Origin: Chitinophaga skermanii
GTDB taxonomy: Bacteria > Bacteroidota > Bacteroidia > Chitinophagales > Chitinophagaceae
Length of the DNA stretch: 64,000 nt
Direction: 5' to 3'
Assembly: GCF_003259335.1 (NCBI RefSeq)
Contig: NZ_QLLL01000001.1
Coordinates: forward strand, 838,406 to 902,405
A program made the position numbers and the translations under genes. The notes under the pieces are model-generated. The model was given only the letters and a program-made list of their open reading frames with translations, searched no databases and was not told the DNA's origin. This document shows positions 53,066 through 61,072 of this stretch, piece after piece; position 1 is the first letter of the stretch; the number at the start of each line of letters is the position of its first letter.

Positions 53066-54532
53066 CTATTTTCCGAATAATAAATAAGGCACTTCAATGA
53101 ACTTTGTATGCTCGGGATTGAGCGGGATGTGTTCAGTGGTATTTTGAACGATGTATGCGTTGGCGGCTTTATCTTTTAAGAAACTGAAATAGGTAATAAC
53201 TTCTGCCAGCCCGTTTTCGAGTGGGTTAAGTTCCACGATTTCTTTTAAGGTAGCCGTATGTTTATCTTTCAATACGCCTTGTACTTTTTGCCAGAGCATT
53301 TTTTTATCAACATGCGAGGTGTTAAGAATCCTGCTGAACCGCTCCAAGTCTTCGATTTTTTCCATGGCAATTTCTGGATGTTTGGCAACATTGGTATCAC
53401 GCTTTTGTTCGAGTGATAATTTGCGGTCCATTATCATTTTGATATCTGCTGTATCGTCGAGGGTAATGCCGCAGGGGATGTTGTCTTCTTCCATTAAATC
53501 GAACACCAATTCTTTTATGCTCCCGATCTGTAGGCGTAGGCGCCTATGTCGCGCGATTTCTTTTTCCGTGATAATACGGCTGAGTTTCTCGGCCATTTTA
53601 TCATTCGCATCGTACACACTTTTCCCTTGTTGTAAGAGGAGTGATTTAATGTTTTGGAGGAAGTGATCGTCGGCGGTAATTTGACGGTCTTGCAGGGTAT
53701 TCAGCAATTGGTCTGTTAGTTCTCGCCATTCTTCTTGCCCGGCTCTTGATATTAAAAAATCCCAGAAGGCATAGAAGCTTTTTCCTTGGTTACTATTCCG
53801 GAGCGCATCGTATGCTTCGAATGCGAAACCTACAATTGCCCCTTTATGATGTTCGGCCTTCGTATGTTGCTCTACAATGGCGCGGTGAATTTGTTTGAAA
53901 TTGTCTTCTACTTCGCGGAAGTCACTTACCAGGTCGTAACACAGGCGGGTGAAAAGTTCAAGGCGTTCTTGTACTTGGGCGTTGTTATAGCGATCTGGGA
54001 TAACGCCCAGTTCGATAGCTTTAATTTCTTTATCGATATCTGCGCGTTTTTGCTTGAGGTTTTCAAGTTTTTTGGCGCGGTCGTCTTCCGTGTTTTCAAC
54101 AATGTCGCGGAGGGAGTTGAATAGCAGTTTGAAACGGCTTTCTGTACCTACGTGTTGACGAAGTTGAAGGGTTTGTACCCATTGGAATACTTTTTCGGAA
54201 TAGGCACTCAGTTGGTAGATAGTGCTACCTTCTGGGCCGGGAAGATCCTGTAATAGTCGTTTTTGCACCCAGTTGAGGAGGTATTTCCTGCTCCGGGTTT
54301 CTTCGTCTTCTCCAAATTCAATCTTGGCTTCTTCGAAATCTTCGGTACCGGCTTCTTGTTCGCTTAAGGTATCGGCAAGGAGCTGGATGAGTTGAGATTC
54401 GTTGATACTGAACCGGTTATCTTCCTTGAACACGCCGTACAGAAAGGGTAGTACCCAGTGTGCATTGCGCATGCGGAGCATTTGTAATGCGGGCGACGAG
54501 CCATATAAGGATGAAAAATCGTCTTTATTCAT
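53066..54532 (-). CDS. jetA: JetA-like DUF3375 kleisin subunit
   Basis: A 488-residue protein of the DUF3375 (MukF/MksF/JetA) class: N-terminal winged-helix region (SPALQMLRMRNAHWVLPFLY, INESQLIQLLADTL), helical middle (RFKLLFNSLRDIVENTEDDR, EIKAIELGVI) and a C-terminal PYLLFGK. Kleisin subunits link the two ATPase heads. First gene of the jetABC operon. The intergenic space to the ADP-ribosyltransferase-like gene upstream is 190 bp and shows no terminator hairpin. An ATGTTCAAAAA site (plus strand 54538-54548) lies just upstream of the start codon; see findings. Confidence 0.87.
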   Translation of the reverse strand: MNKDDFSSLYGSSPALQMLRMRNAHWVLPFLYGVFKEDNRFSINESQLIQLLADTLSEQEAGTEDFEEAKIEFGEDEETRSRKYLLNWVQKRLLQDLPGPEGSTIYQLSAYSEKVFQWVQTLQLRQHVGTESRFKLLFNSLRDIVENTEDDRAKKLENLKQKRADIDKEIKAIELGVIPDRYNNAQVQERLELFTRLCYDLVSDFREVEDNFKQIHRAIVEQHTKAEHHKGAIVGFAFEAYDALRNSNQGKSFYAFWDFLISRAGQEEWRELTDQLLNTLQDRQITADDHFLQNIKSLLLQQGKSVYDANDKMAEKLSRIITEKEIARHRRLRLQIGSIKELVFDLMEEDNIPCGITLDDTADIKMIMDRKLSLEQKRDTNVAKHPEIAMEKIEDLERFSRILNTSHVDKKMLWQKVQGVLKDKHTATLKEIVELNPLENGLAEVITYFSFLKDKAANAYIVQNTTEHIPLNPEHTKFIEVPYLLFGK

Positions 54533-54722
54533 GAATGATGTTCAAAAATTTGCCCTGTAAGCTAGGAAAAATTTACCTGAACGGGGGCGCTTTGGCCGAC
54601 ATGTGGAAAAGTTTAGGGGATTGGCTATGGGAGCGAATTTGAATGTGGGTAAAATGGTTTGGTCATGAGGGATTGATTGGGATAATGATATTTGGTTATA
54701 TGATGTTTTGTAAGGAGTTGGA

Positions 54723-55343
54723 TTACGGCCAATCGGTTTCTAGGCGGGGGATAAAAAAAGCTTTTATGAGATTTGGGTTACGGATGCACACTTGGATGTG
54801 TGTATGTTCGTAAAAGCCTGCGCCATCGTACACTTCTTTTCCTTCGAAGAATACGCCTCGAACGGATTCAAAAGGTGTTAATCCAGCATATTTTAATTGT
54901 GAATGTAAATGTTTAATAACGGCACAATCCAGTTTTCTCAATACTTTGTCGTTTAGGTACCTGGTTCCTGGGGCATTTACATTTCGGGGTAATGTAATTT
55001 TTTTAGCATTTGCAATACCTTCAAAAGTGTCGTAGGAAACTTTTAGTAAATCTATATTTTTCTTATCTGTAAGATCTAAACAATCTCCTAAGCAAAATAC
55101 GGCTCCTAGTACTGCCGGCTTTTTGATTTGAAGAGTGGGTGGTGCATTTTGGGCGTAATGCAATGCTCGTTCATAATTATTCTGCCAAAAATAAATCCCA
55201 TCACCTAACCAATCAAATATATTTTTGCTGGGTCTCAATATGGTTTTGCCTAAAACTACGGCATCTCTTAACTCTTCAGAGCATCCATGGAACCCTAATA
55301 TTAAACCTTGATCGGATGAATATATTAAATTATTAGTACCCAT
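54723..55343 (-). CDS. ADP-ribosyltransferase-like (PARP/DUF3990-like) protein
   Basis: A 206-residue soluble protein. LILGFHGCSEELRDAVV supplies a His at the start of strand 1 and FDWLGDGIYFWQNNYERALH supplies the aromatic/Tyr of the second motif. PAVLGAVFCLGDCLDLTDK and RGVFFEGKEVYDGAGFYEHT complete a pattern I know from a widespread bacterial family with an H-Y-(E/D) ART-type fold. That fold transfers ADP-ribose from NAD+ to protein or nucleic acid, and many such small members are toxins. The active-site acid is not certain (Glu in FFEGKE or FYEHT). It lies upstream of jetA on the same strand and downstream of a 60-residue gene, with its own promoter flanked by palindromes. Confidence 0.7.
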   Translation of the reverse strand: MGTNNLIYSSDQGLILGFHGCSEELRDAVVLGKTILRPSKNIFDWLGDGIYFWQNNYERALHYAQNAPPTLQIKKPAVLGAVFCLGDCLDLTDKKNIDLLKVSYDTFEGIANAKKITLPRNVNAPGTRYLNDKVLRKLDCAVIKHLHSQLKYAGLTPFESVRGVFFEGKEVYDGAGFYEHTHIQVCIRNPNLIKAFFIPRLETDWP

Positions 55344-55392
55344 TTTCGAACATTGAATTACAATATTAGGAACTCAAAAATGTTCGAACAAA
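55343..55392 (-). promoter_or_regulatory. Promoter with two TGTTCGAACA-type operators for the ART-like gene
   Basis: On the minus strand, TTTG (55389-55392), 20 bp, then TAATATTG (55361-55368, seven of eight bases of TAnnTTTG). The perfect palindrome TGTTCGAACA (55381-55390) covers the -33 box and a one-mismatch copy (55343-55352) covers the start codon. Together the two give 10-bp inverted arms TTCGAACATT and AATGTTCGAA. Confidence 0.65.
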
Positions 55393-55422
55393 CGATCTTA
55401 AGTGAGACTTGATAAAGTTGTT

Positions 55423-55605
55423 TTATTGCTTAGATTTACTTGAAATTTTTTTACGCGTTTTATTGTTTGCTTGCAATTTCTCTGTGAAGATTTCACCTAG
55501 TTTGTATTCATCATAAATGCGTTGCATAGCTTCCTGTGAAGAAAGTATAGCTTCTTTTTGACGAACTAAAGCGGCCATTAATAAGTCGTAATTTTTTGCT
55601 GTCAT
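55423..55605 (-). CDS. Small helical protein upstream of the ART-like gene
   Basis: A 60-residue protein, mostly one long amphipathic helix (NYDLLMAALVRQKEAILSSQ, EAMQRIYDEYKLGEIFTEKL) with a Lys/Ser tail (KKISSKSKQ). No recognised family. It reads in the same direction as the ART-like gene, 79 bp upstream of it, and lies after the phytase terminator. Possible antitoxin, immunity peptide or regulator; a TTCGAA lies 3 bp before its start codon. That role is inference from position only. Confidence 0.5.
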   Translation of the reverse strand: MTAKNYDLLMAALVRQKEAILSSQEAMQRIYDEYKLGEIFTEKLQANNKTRKKISSKSKQ

Positions 55606-55661
55606 ATTTCGAAGTTACCAAATTTTATGCAAGGATAAATCTATAGTTAACAAGCAATAAG

Positions 55662-55691
55662 AAAAGCCTTCCCTAACTAATAGAGAAGGCT
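55662..55691 (-). terminator. Terminator of the phytase operon
   Basis: AGCCTTC (55665-55671) pairs with GAAGGCT (55685-55691), extended by CT/AG pairs; on the minus strand TTTTCTTATT follows. Confidence 0.75.
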
Positions 55692-55718
55692 CTTATAAAA
55701 AAGGAAACGTTAACGTGA

Positions 55719-56807
55719 TTATTTGCTTTGCAATTCCTTGCCGGCAATATCTTCCCAGCGGTAGAATTCAAATGTTTTGTTATCGCTCATCGCTACAAAC
55801 AACCCTTTCGGAAAGCCAGGTAATGCTAGACTTGTTACTTCGGAACCGTCACTTTTATTGGCTTGTACTTTTACCACTTTCAATAAAGGATGTTCAAATG
55901 GTTTACCGGGTTCGCCTTCGCGGCGGAAAATGTGAAACTTGTTAGCACCTTGATCGCTGACGATGATGTAACCAGTGGTATCGGTTAATTTGTAGATTGA
56001 AATACCTTCGTGATCTTCGGTGAAACCTTCTTTCGCAAATACGCTCAATTCTTCGTTGCCTTTTGCTGGATCCGCGTAGTATTGGTGCACACCAAATTGT
56101 TCATCAGAATAGTATACATAGCCCAATTCAGCATCTACAGCAATAGATTCAATTTCTTTTTTACCGCTGTAATGCCCGAATTTGCGTACCACAGTTGCTT
56201 TTACTTTTCCTGTACCGTCGTCGGACAGTTTGTATTGCCAAATGTATTCGCCGCTAGGACCGTCTTTCCTACCTACGAAAGCATACATGGTACCTTGCTT
56301 GTCTTTATACAAAGCCACGCCCATGGGTGCACGAAAATCAGGGTTCTTTTCTTCCTTGAACACTTCAATACCTCCACCGTCGATGGCTTCCATTGAAGGC
56401 ACGGCGAAGATGCGAATAGTGCCGCCTAACCTCTCAGTGGTCACTGCGATGTCTGTAGGTTTTCCTTTCAACATCAAACCATACCCGACATCTACATTGT
56501 TTGGACGTTTCAAGTTGCGTACAACTTTCTGCTCAATGACTTTACCTTGCAAGTTATATACATATAAAGCACCATCTTCTTCTTTGTCTGTACCAATTAC
56601 CAGGCTGCTACTGGTATCGGTTGGATTGATCCAAAATGCAGGATCATCGCTATCATAACGAACAGTATCGGAAACGTACACAGGTCGTACGATCGAGTCA
56701 ACACTGCTAACAGTTTTTGTTGAATCTTGTACAGGTGTTGTTGGGGTAGATTGGCAACTGGCCAACATTACACAAGCTACACCCATCATGGGAATGAATC
56801 TACTCAC
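55719..56807 (-). CDS. Beta-propeller phytase (3-phytase) lipoprotein
   Basis: A 362-residue lipoprotein (LASCQS, Cys at about 19). Beta-propeller phytase hallmarks: DDPAFWINPTDTSSSLVIGT near the N-terminus, KRPNNVDVGYG, PMGVALYKDK, EIESIAVDAELGYVYYSDEQ, GFTEDHEGISIY and YIIVSDQGANKFHIFRRE. BPP enzymes need Ca2+ and release phosphate from phytate. Anchored at the cell surface or outer membrane it supplies phosphate, with the TonB receptor at 58103 as the likely importer. Last of three genes (25 and 28 bp gaps). Confidence 0.92.
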   Translation of the reverse strand: MSRFIPMMGVACVMLASCQSTPTTPVQDSTKTVSSVDSIVRPVYVSDTVRYDSDDPAFWINPTDTSSSLVIGTDKEEDGALYVYNLQGKVIEQKVVRNLKRPNNVDVGYGLMLKGKPTDIAVTTERLGGTIRIFAVPSMEAIDGGGIEVFKEEKNPDFRAPMGVALYKDKQGTMYAFVGRKDGPSGEYIWQYKLSDDGTGKVKATVVRKFGHYSGKKEIESIAVDAELGYVYYSDEQFGVHQYYADPAKGNEELSVFAKEGFTEDHEGISIYKLTDTTGYIIVSDQGANKFHIFRREGEPGKPFEHPLLKVVKVQANKSDGSEVTSLALPGFPKGLFVAMSDNKTFEFYRWEDIAGKELQSK

Positions 56808-56832
56808 TATAATAATTTAAAGTTGAATCAAA

Positions 56833-58074
56833 TTATTTTGTACCAAAAGCACCAATGTTGCTAGTTGGAGCAGGACTTGTGTAAGTAACACCACCTACTG
56901 TTAAGCCACCAGAGAAATGCCTGGTAAAGCCGGTTTTACCTTTACCTAAAGCAGGAGAACCTGTAGCTAAATGGAAATCCCAGCTAGTGTTGAATGTAGC
57001 GTTTGTGCTAGCAGTGCTTACAGGGTAGTTTACAAACTTAGGATCGTTTGCTGCTACTGTTGCAGAAATGATATCGTTTGTACCGGTTAAAATTTCTGTA
57101 GATGGTTGGAATTGTGCTACGCCATCGGCAGAGAAACCATAGTACAATGTGTTGCCCACTGTAGAACGAGCATCTTCTGGGTTCCCTTTATCGCGTTTGA
57201 TACCGTAGCGATCGTTCGCTAACAAGTTGTTGTATAAATCGACGCGTACATTTTTTTCAACCCAGATAGAACCGCCTTTTGTAGTGGGTCTTCTCCAACC
57301 TGCGTTTACGATTGTGTTGTTATAACCAATAACGTGTGCTTGCGGTGAGCGATCACCCGCATTGCTCAATTTTAAACCGTTTGTATTCGGGCTATAAATC
57401 AAGTTGAAAGCAACGTCTGCTTGTGTACCAGATTTGATATTGATAGCTTCGCCACCTGAAACACCTGTTGTATAGAATGTGTTATTTGCAATGATCATTT
57501 TGCCACCTTCTAAATAGAATACATCTTCGTTGAAGTTGCGAACGGTAGAGTTGGTTACTACCAATTTACCATTGATGTTACCATAATACAAAGCCGGTAC
57601 GTGTTCGCCCGCTGCTGCTTTATATAAACCAGCTTTTACTGATGCTGATGATTCTGTTGTTACAGCACCGCCATATTCTAAGATAGTGTTGCTTAAAACT
57701 AATTCGTTGCTCGTTTGTGCAGCGATAATACCACCCCATAAAGCGCCGAACTCGTTTGCAGCTTTTAAGTTGTCGGGAATAGTAAATTTCACCGGGTTGT
57801 TGCTAGTACCTAAGCTGTACAAGTTACCTTTTACGATAATTTCTGGTTTGATGGTTGTATCATTCATCAATACAGTTACACCTTCTTCGATTGTTAAACT
57901 TTTCCCTTCTGGAATAACAATGTGGTTAGTGATGGTATAAGTACCGCCTTTTGTCCATGTACCGGATACTTCGCCGGAAACAGTTTCTTGCACAGGAGGT
58001 GCTACGTTGTCTTTTTTACTGCATGACGATAGTACGGCAGTGGCAATCACTGCGCTGAGTAATACTTTTTTCAT
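56833..58074 (-). CDS. Right-handed beta-helix lipoprotein of the phytase operon
   Basis: A 413-residue lipoprotein (LSSCSK). Repeating short strands typical of a parallel beta-helix: LTIEEGVTVLMND, EIIVKGNLYSLG, KLVVTNSTVRNFN, KMIIANNTFYTTG, GLKLSNAGDRS, YNNTIVNAGW. An N-terminal GTWTKGGTYTITNHIVIPEG cap precedes it. It ends SNIGAFGTK, a common end of Bacteroidota beta-helix proteins. Between the TonB receptor and phytase it probably helps bind ligand at the surface; the exact role is unknown. Confidence 0.82.
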   Translation of the reverse strand: MKKVLLSAVIATAVLSSCSKKDNVAPPVQETVSGEVSGTWTKGGTYTITNHIVIPEGKSLTIEEGVTVLMNDTTIKPEIIVKGNLYSLGTSNNPVKFTIPDNLKAANEFGALWGGIIAAQTSNELVLSNTILEYGGAVTTESSASVKAGLYKAAAGEHVPALYYGNINGKLVVTNSTVRNFNEDVFYLEGGKMIIANNTFYTTGVSGGEAINIKSGTQADVAFNLIYSPNTNGLKLSNAGDRSPQAHVIGYNNTIVNAGWRRPTTKGGSIWVEKNVRVDLYNNLLANDRYGIKRDKGNPEDARSTVGNTLYYGFSADGVAQFQPSTEILTGTNDIISATVAANDPKFVNYPVSTASTNATFNTSWDFHLATGSPALGKGKTGFTRHFSGGLTVGGVTYTSPAPTSNIGAFGTK

Positions 58075-58102
58075 CTTTGAATGATTATGTTTTACGTTTG
58101 AT

Positions 58103-60862
58103 TTATAGTTTGTAACGGAATCCTAATAAGTAAGTACGCTCGTAATAGTCGCGTTTAATCAATGTTTTATTGCTGCCCGCGGTTTGTCCTTCAATGAAAT
58201 CTTTGTTATTCATTGGTTTTTTAACGTATAGTTCAGCGGGTGTATTTAGGAGGTTGTTCGCTTTTGCGAAAACAGTGAATTTGCCGATTGTTTTTTCTAC
58301 AGAAGCATCGAGTTGTACGAAGCCTTTTTGCCAGATGTCGTTATCAACGAATTGAGAAACCGTGTTAATACGATCACCTGTGTAAGAGCCCGCTAACTGT
58401 GCGTCCCAGCCTCTTTTCGCGTTTTTGTACAGTAAGCTTACATTTGCCACGTGTGCACTTTGACCGTATAAAGGACGCGTTTGATCAACCAAGATGGTTT
58501 TTAAATCGCCATTATCTTGTGCTGTTCTAACACGTTTTGATTTAGATGTGGTAATAGAAGAGTGTGTATAAGTATAGTTCGCCTTCACCCCGAAATTGCG
58601 TAAATACTTAATGAAATCTAACTCTACACCATAGTTAGTGGCGGTACCGAAGTTACCTGGCATCAAGTAGATATCTTGACCACGGTTTTTATCGGGTTGT
58701 AAGGTATATTCAATGGGGTTTTGAATGCGTTTGTAGAATACACCTGCCATGAACTGTTCTGTAGGACGAGGAAAGTATTCATAACGAAAATCGATATTAT
58801 CCGCTATGGCATGTTGCAAATTTGGATCACCACGTTCTTTATATTCTTCGTTTACTAACGGCGTAGGAATAATTTCTGCAAACCCCGGCCTATTTAATGA
58901 TCTGAAGTACGATGCACGGATGTTGGTATTGTTAATACCCATGTAGCGTAAGTGTAATGAAGGCAATACGTCTGTGTATTGTTGGGAACCGTTCGGGTTG
59001 TCTTCCCCGATTGGGAACTTCATGGAGTAGCCTTGGTTGGTATTTTCGACTCTTACACCACCAACTGCTTCCAATACTTTGCTGGCTACTTTAAATTGGA
59101 TATAACCGGCTGTAATTTTCTCGGATGCGCTATAGGTATTACCATTCGCTACTGAGCCGAACGGGTTTTGTACTGTCCATTGAATGTCTTTATAGCTGTT
59201 GAAATCTACACCATATTGTGCTTGTAAGTTAGCCGGTAATAATTGGTAGTTGTTGTAGAAGTTTTCTCTTTGTTTGTCGCGGTACAAACCACCTACTTGC
59301 CATGTAACCGGTAAGTTGGCAATATGTTGTTTGTAAATGAAATTGAGGTAACCTGCGAGATCCTTATCGGTATTGTGTTCCCAACGACGGCTAGCATTTT
59401 GAACAGTTGTACGTTTATCTACGAAATTGGTTCTTTGGCCGTGTAAAGGAATGTTGGTGTTGTCGGGTTGATCGTTTGTAGCATTTGCATACACAGCCGA
59501 CCAGTTTACTTCAATACGATCAGATAAACGATGTTCGCCTTGAAGCGTGCTATTGTAAATAGATTGCTTCGTAATACGGGTACGGGTGCTGTAACTTAAA
59601 GTAGCATTGCCTTTTTCTGGATCGTAGCCCCCGATAGTTAGCTGCGTGGTTTGAACATCGCGTACTTGTGCATTATTGAACTGCATGTAAGCGTTGTACC
59701 ATTTGAAGGTATGTTGATCGTTTAATTTATAATCCAATTTAGCGTGTAAACCTAAGCGAGTTTGTTGTTCTGAGTATTGGCGAACACTTCTATCTGTTAA
59801 GGTAATACCCCGTAAGGTATCTACTACCTCGTGGTTATAGAATACGCTATTGCTGCCGCGGTACGTGTTCTGGAAGCTACCCGCTACGATTACACCGAAT
59901 TTATCTTTAAAGAAACGGTCGCCCATTGATAAACCTGCTACTACGTTAGGTAATGGTTTACGGGTATCGTAATCGGCTGTTACGGTAGAAAAGTCCTTGG
60001 CGGAAGCGCTGTATTTATTGCCATACATTTCATAAGGCGATTGCATATTCACTTTACCTGCTTTCACACCCATGAAATCACGGTTCAAGAACAAACCATT
60101 ATAGCCGGTAGCTAGGTTTGCTTGCAAAGAACGGGTGGCTGGGGCATCTTTCATGACCATATTCACCACACCTCCTACGGCATCACCTTCCATAGAAGGC
60201 GTGAGTGCTTTGTATACTTCCAAGCGATCTAATAACTCGGAAGGGAAGATATCTAAAGGAACGTATCTATATTTATTATCAGGTGAAGGAATTTTAACAC
60301 CGTTTACTAAGGTATAGTTATAACGTTTATCCATACCACGTAAAATGGCAAATTGACCATCACCATTGCTATTTCTTTCTATACTTACACCTGATATCCT
60401 TTGGAGTACATTGGCAACTGTAAGATCTGGAGAAATTTGGATGGCTTTGGCAGAAACGATATTCAGTACTTGGTCGGCGTTACGTTCGAGAGAACGAGCC
60501 GTTTGTTCCGAACTTGGGTTTTGCTTACCTTTTACTACAAATTCTTGGAGATTCTTTTGATCATCTTCCAATACTATATTTATAATAACTGTTTCCTCAT
60601 TATTAATCACCACCTTCGTTACGTTCGATTGATAAGAAAGTAGTTTAGTCCGGAGCGAATATTCCCCAACAGGCACATTTTTAATAACAAAGCCACCATC
60701 CAATCCCGCGATGTCGTGCCACTGTTTCCCTTCAATTACCACCAAGGCGCCCATTAATGGTTCCCCATTTTTATTAGTCACCTTTCCTTTAATTATGGCA
60801 GCATACAATTGTACTTGGAAAAATAGTATGCCGACGAAAATCAAAAATTGCTTGTTGAACAT
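58103..60862 (-). CDS. TonB-dependent receptor of the phytase operon
   Basis: A 919-residue outer membrane receptor. ATG 60862 (MFNKQFLIFVGILFFQVQLY) gives a signal peptide and is preferred to an upstream start at 60964. Carboxypeptidase-regulatory-like domain (IKGKVTNKNGEPLMGALVVI), plug with VLQRISGVSIERNSNGDGQ, FAILRGMDKRYNY, and SMEGDAVGGVVNMVMKDAP, then a barrel ending YLLGFRYKL. It has the classic TonB-receptor plan rather than SusC, and no SusD is present. Likely imports phytate, its breakdown products or a linked metal. Confidence 0.92.
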   Translation of the reverse strand: MFNKQFLIFVGILFFQVQLYAAIIKGKVTNKNGEPLMGALVVIEGKQWHDIAGLDGGFVIKNVPVGEYSLRTKLLSYQSNVTKVVINNEETVIINIVLEDDQKNLQEFVVKGKQNPSSEQTARSLERNADQVLNIVSAKAIQISPDLTVANVLQRISGVSIERNSNGDGQFAILRGMDKRYNYTLVNGVKIPSPDNKYRYVPLDIFPSELLDRLEVYKALTPSMEGDAVGGVVNMVMKDAPATRSLQANLATGYNGLFLNRDFMGVKAGKVNMQSPYEMYGNKYSASAKDFSTVTADYDTRKPLPNVVAGLSMGDRFFKDKFGVIVAGSFQNTYRGSNSVFYNHEVVDTLRGITLTDRSVRQYSEQQTRLGLHAKLDYKLNDQHTFKWYNAYMQFNNAQVRDVQTTQLTIGGYDPEKGNATLSYSTRTRITKQSIYNSTLQGEHRLSDRIEVNWSAVYANATNDQPDNTNIPLHGQRTNFVDKRTTVQNASRRWEHNTDKDLAGYLNFIYKQHIANLPVTWQVGGLYRDKQRENFYNNYQLLPANLQAQYGVDFNSYKDIQWTVQNPFGSVANGNTYSASEKITAGYIQFKVASKVLEAVGGVRVENTNQGYSMKFPIGEDNPNGSQQYTDVLPSLHLRYMGINNTNIRASYFRSLNRPGFAEIIPTPLVNEEYKERGDPNLQHAIADNIDFRYEYFPRPTEQFMAGVFYKRIQNPIEYTLQPDKNRGQDIYLMPGNFGTATNYGVELDFIKYLRNFGVKANYTYTHSSITTSKSKRVRTAQDNGDLKTILVDQTRPLYGQSAHVANVSLLYKNAKRGWDAQLAGSYTGDRINTVSQFVDNDIWQKGFVQLDASVEKTIGKFTVFAKANNLLNTPAELYVKKPMNNKDFIEGQTAGSNKTLIKRDYYERTYLLGFRYKL

Positions 60863-60881
60863 AGTTGTTTTTTTGCTGACA

Positions 60882-60889
60882 CAAAAGTG
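60882..60889 (-). promoter_or_regulatory. Candidate -7 element of the phytase operon
   Basis: CACTTTTG on the minus strand, seven of eight bases of TAnnTTTG, about 20 bp before the ATG; a TTTT lies 21 bp upstream in place of the -33 TTTG. Confidence 0.35.
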
Positions 60890-60921
60890 CGTCGACGGTC
60901 TCAATTGCTGAAAAATTCCGC

Positions 60922-60981
60922 GTGAACAAAATGTAAACAACGTTACAAGCACCGTAAACAACAAGGCAACAACGTGAACAA
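60922..60981. promoter_or_regulatory. Repeated GTRAACAA boxes upstream of the TonB receptor
   Basis: GTGAACAA (60922), GTAAACAA (60933), GTTACAAG (60942), GTAAACAA (60954), GTGAACAA (60974). Spacing is 11, 9, 12 and 20 bp, close to whole helical turns. They lie upstream of the candidate promoter at 60882, the usual place for an activator. Confidence 0.45.
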
Positions 60982-60992
60982 GAACTGTATAG

Positions 60993-61011
60993 ATTAGCCA
61001 TGGTGGCTAAT
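60993..61011. promoter_or_regulatory. Perfect 8-bp inverted repeat
   Basis: ATTAGCCA-TGG-TGGCTAAT between the regulator gene and the TonB receptor. No T-run follows in the transcribed direction, so it is more likely a binding site than a terminator. Confidence 0.4.
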
Positions 61012-61033
61012 TTGTTGTGTAACAAAAAGTATG

Positions 61034-61071
61034 TTACCAAATTATTACCGTAACATTACCGCAAAGTTACG
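61034..61071. promoter_or_regulatory. Four TTACC direct repeats, 11-bp spacing
   Basis: TTACC at 61034, 61045 and 61056 and TTACG at 61067: exactly 11 bp start to start. It resembles the geometry of Pho boxes (tandem repeats one helical turn apart) and lies upstream of a phytase operon. The last copy ends two bases before the stop codon of the regulator at 61073. Confidence 0.5.
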
Positions 61072-61072
61072 C

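Noticed and set aside
54723..55343. The ART-like gene as the missing JetD
   Set aside because: Too short, no Toprim-type acidic motif, and located upstream of jetA rather than after jetC.
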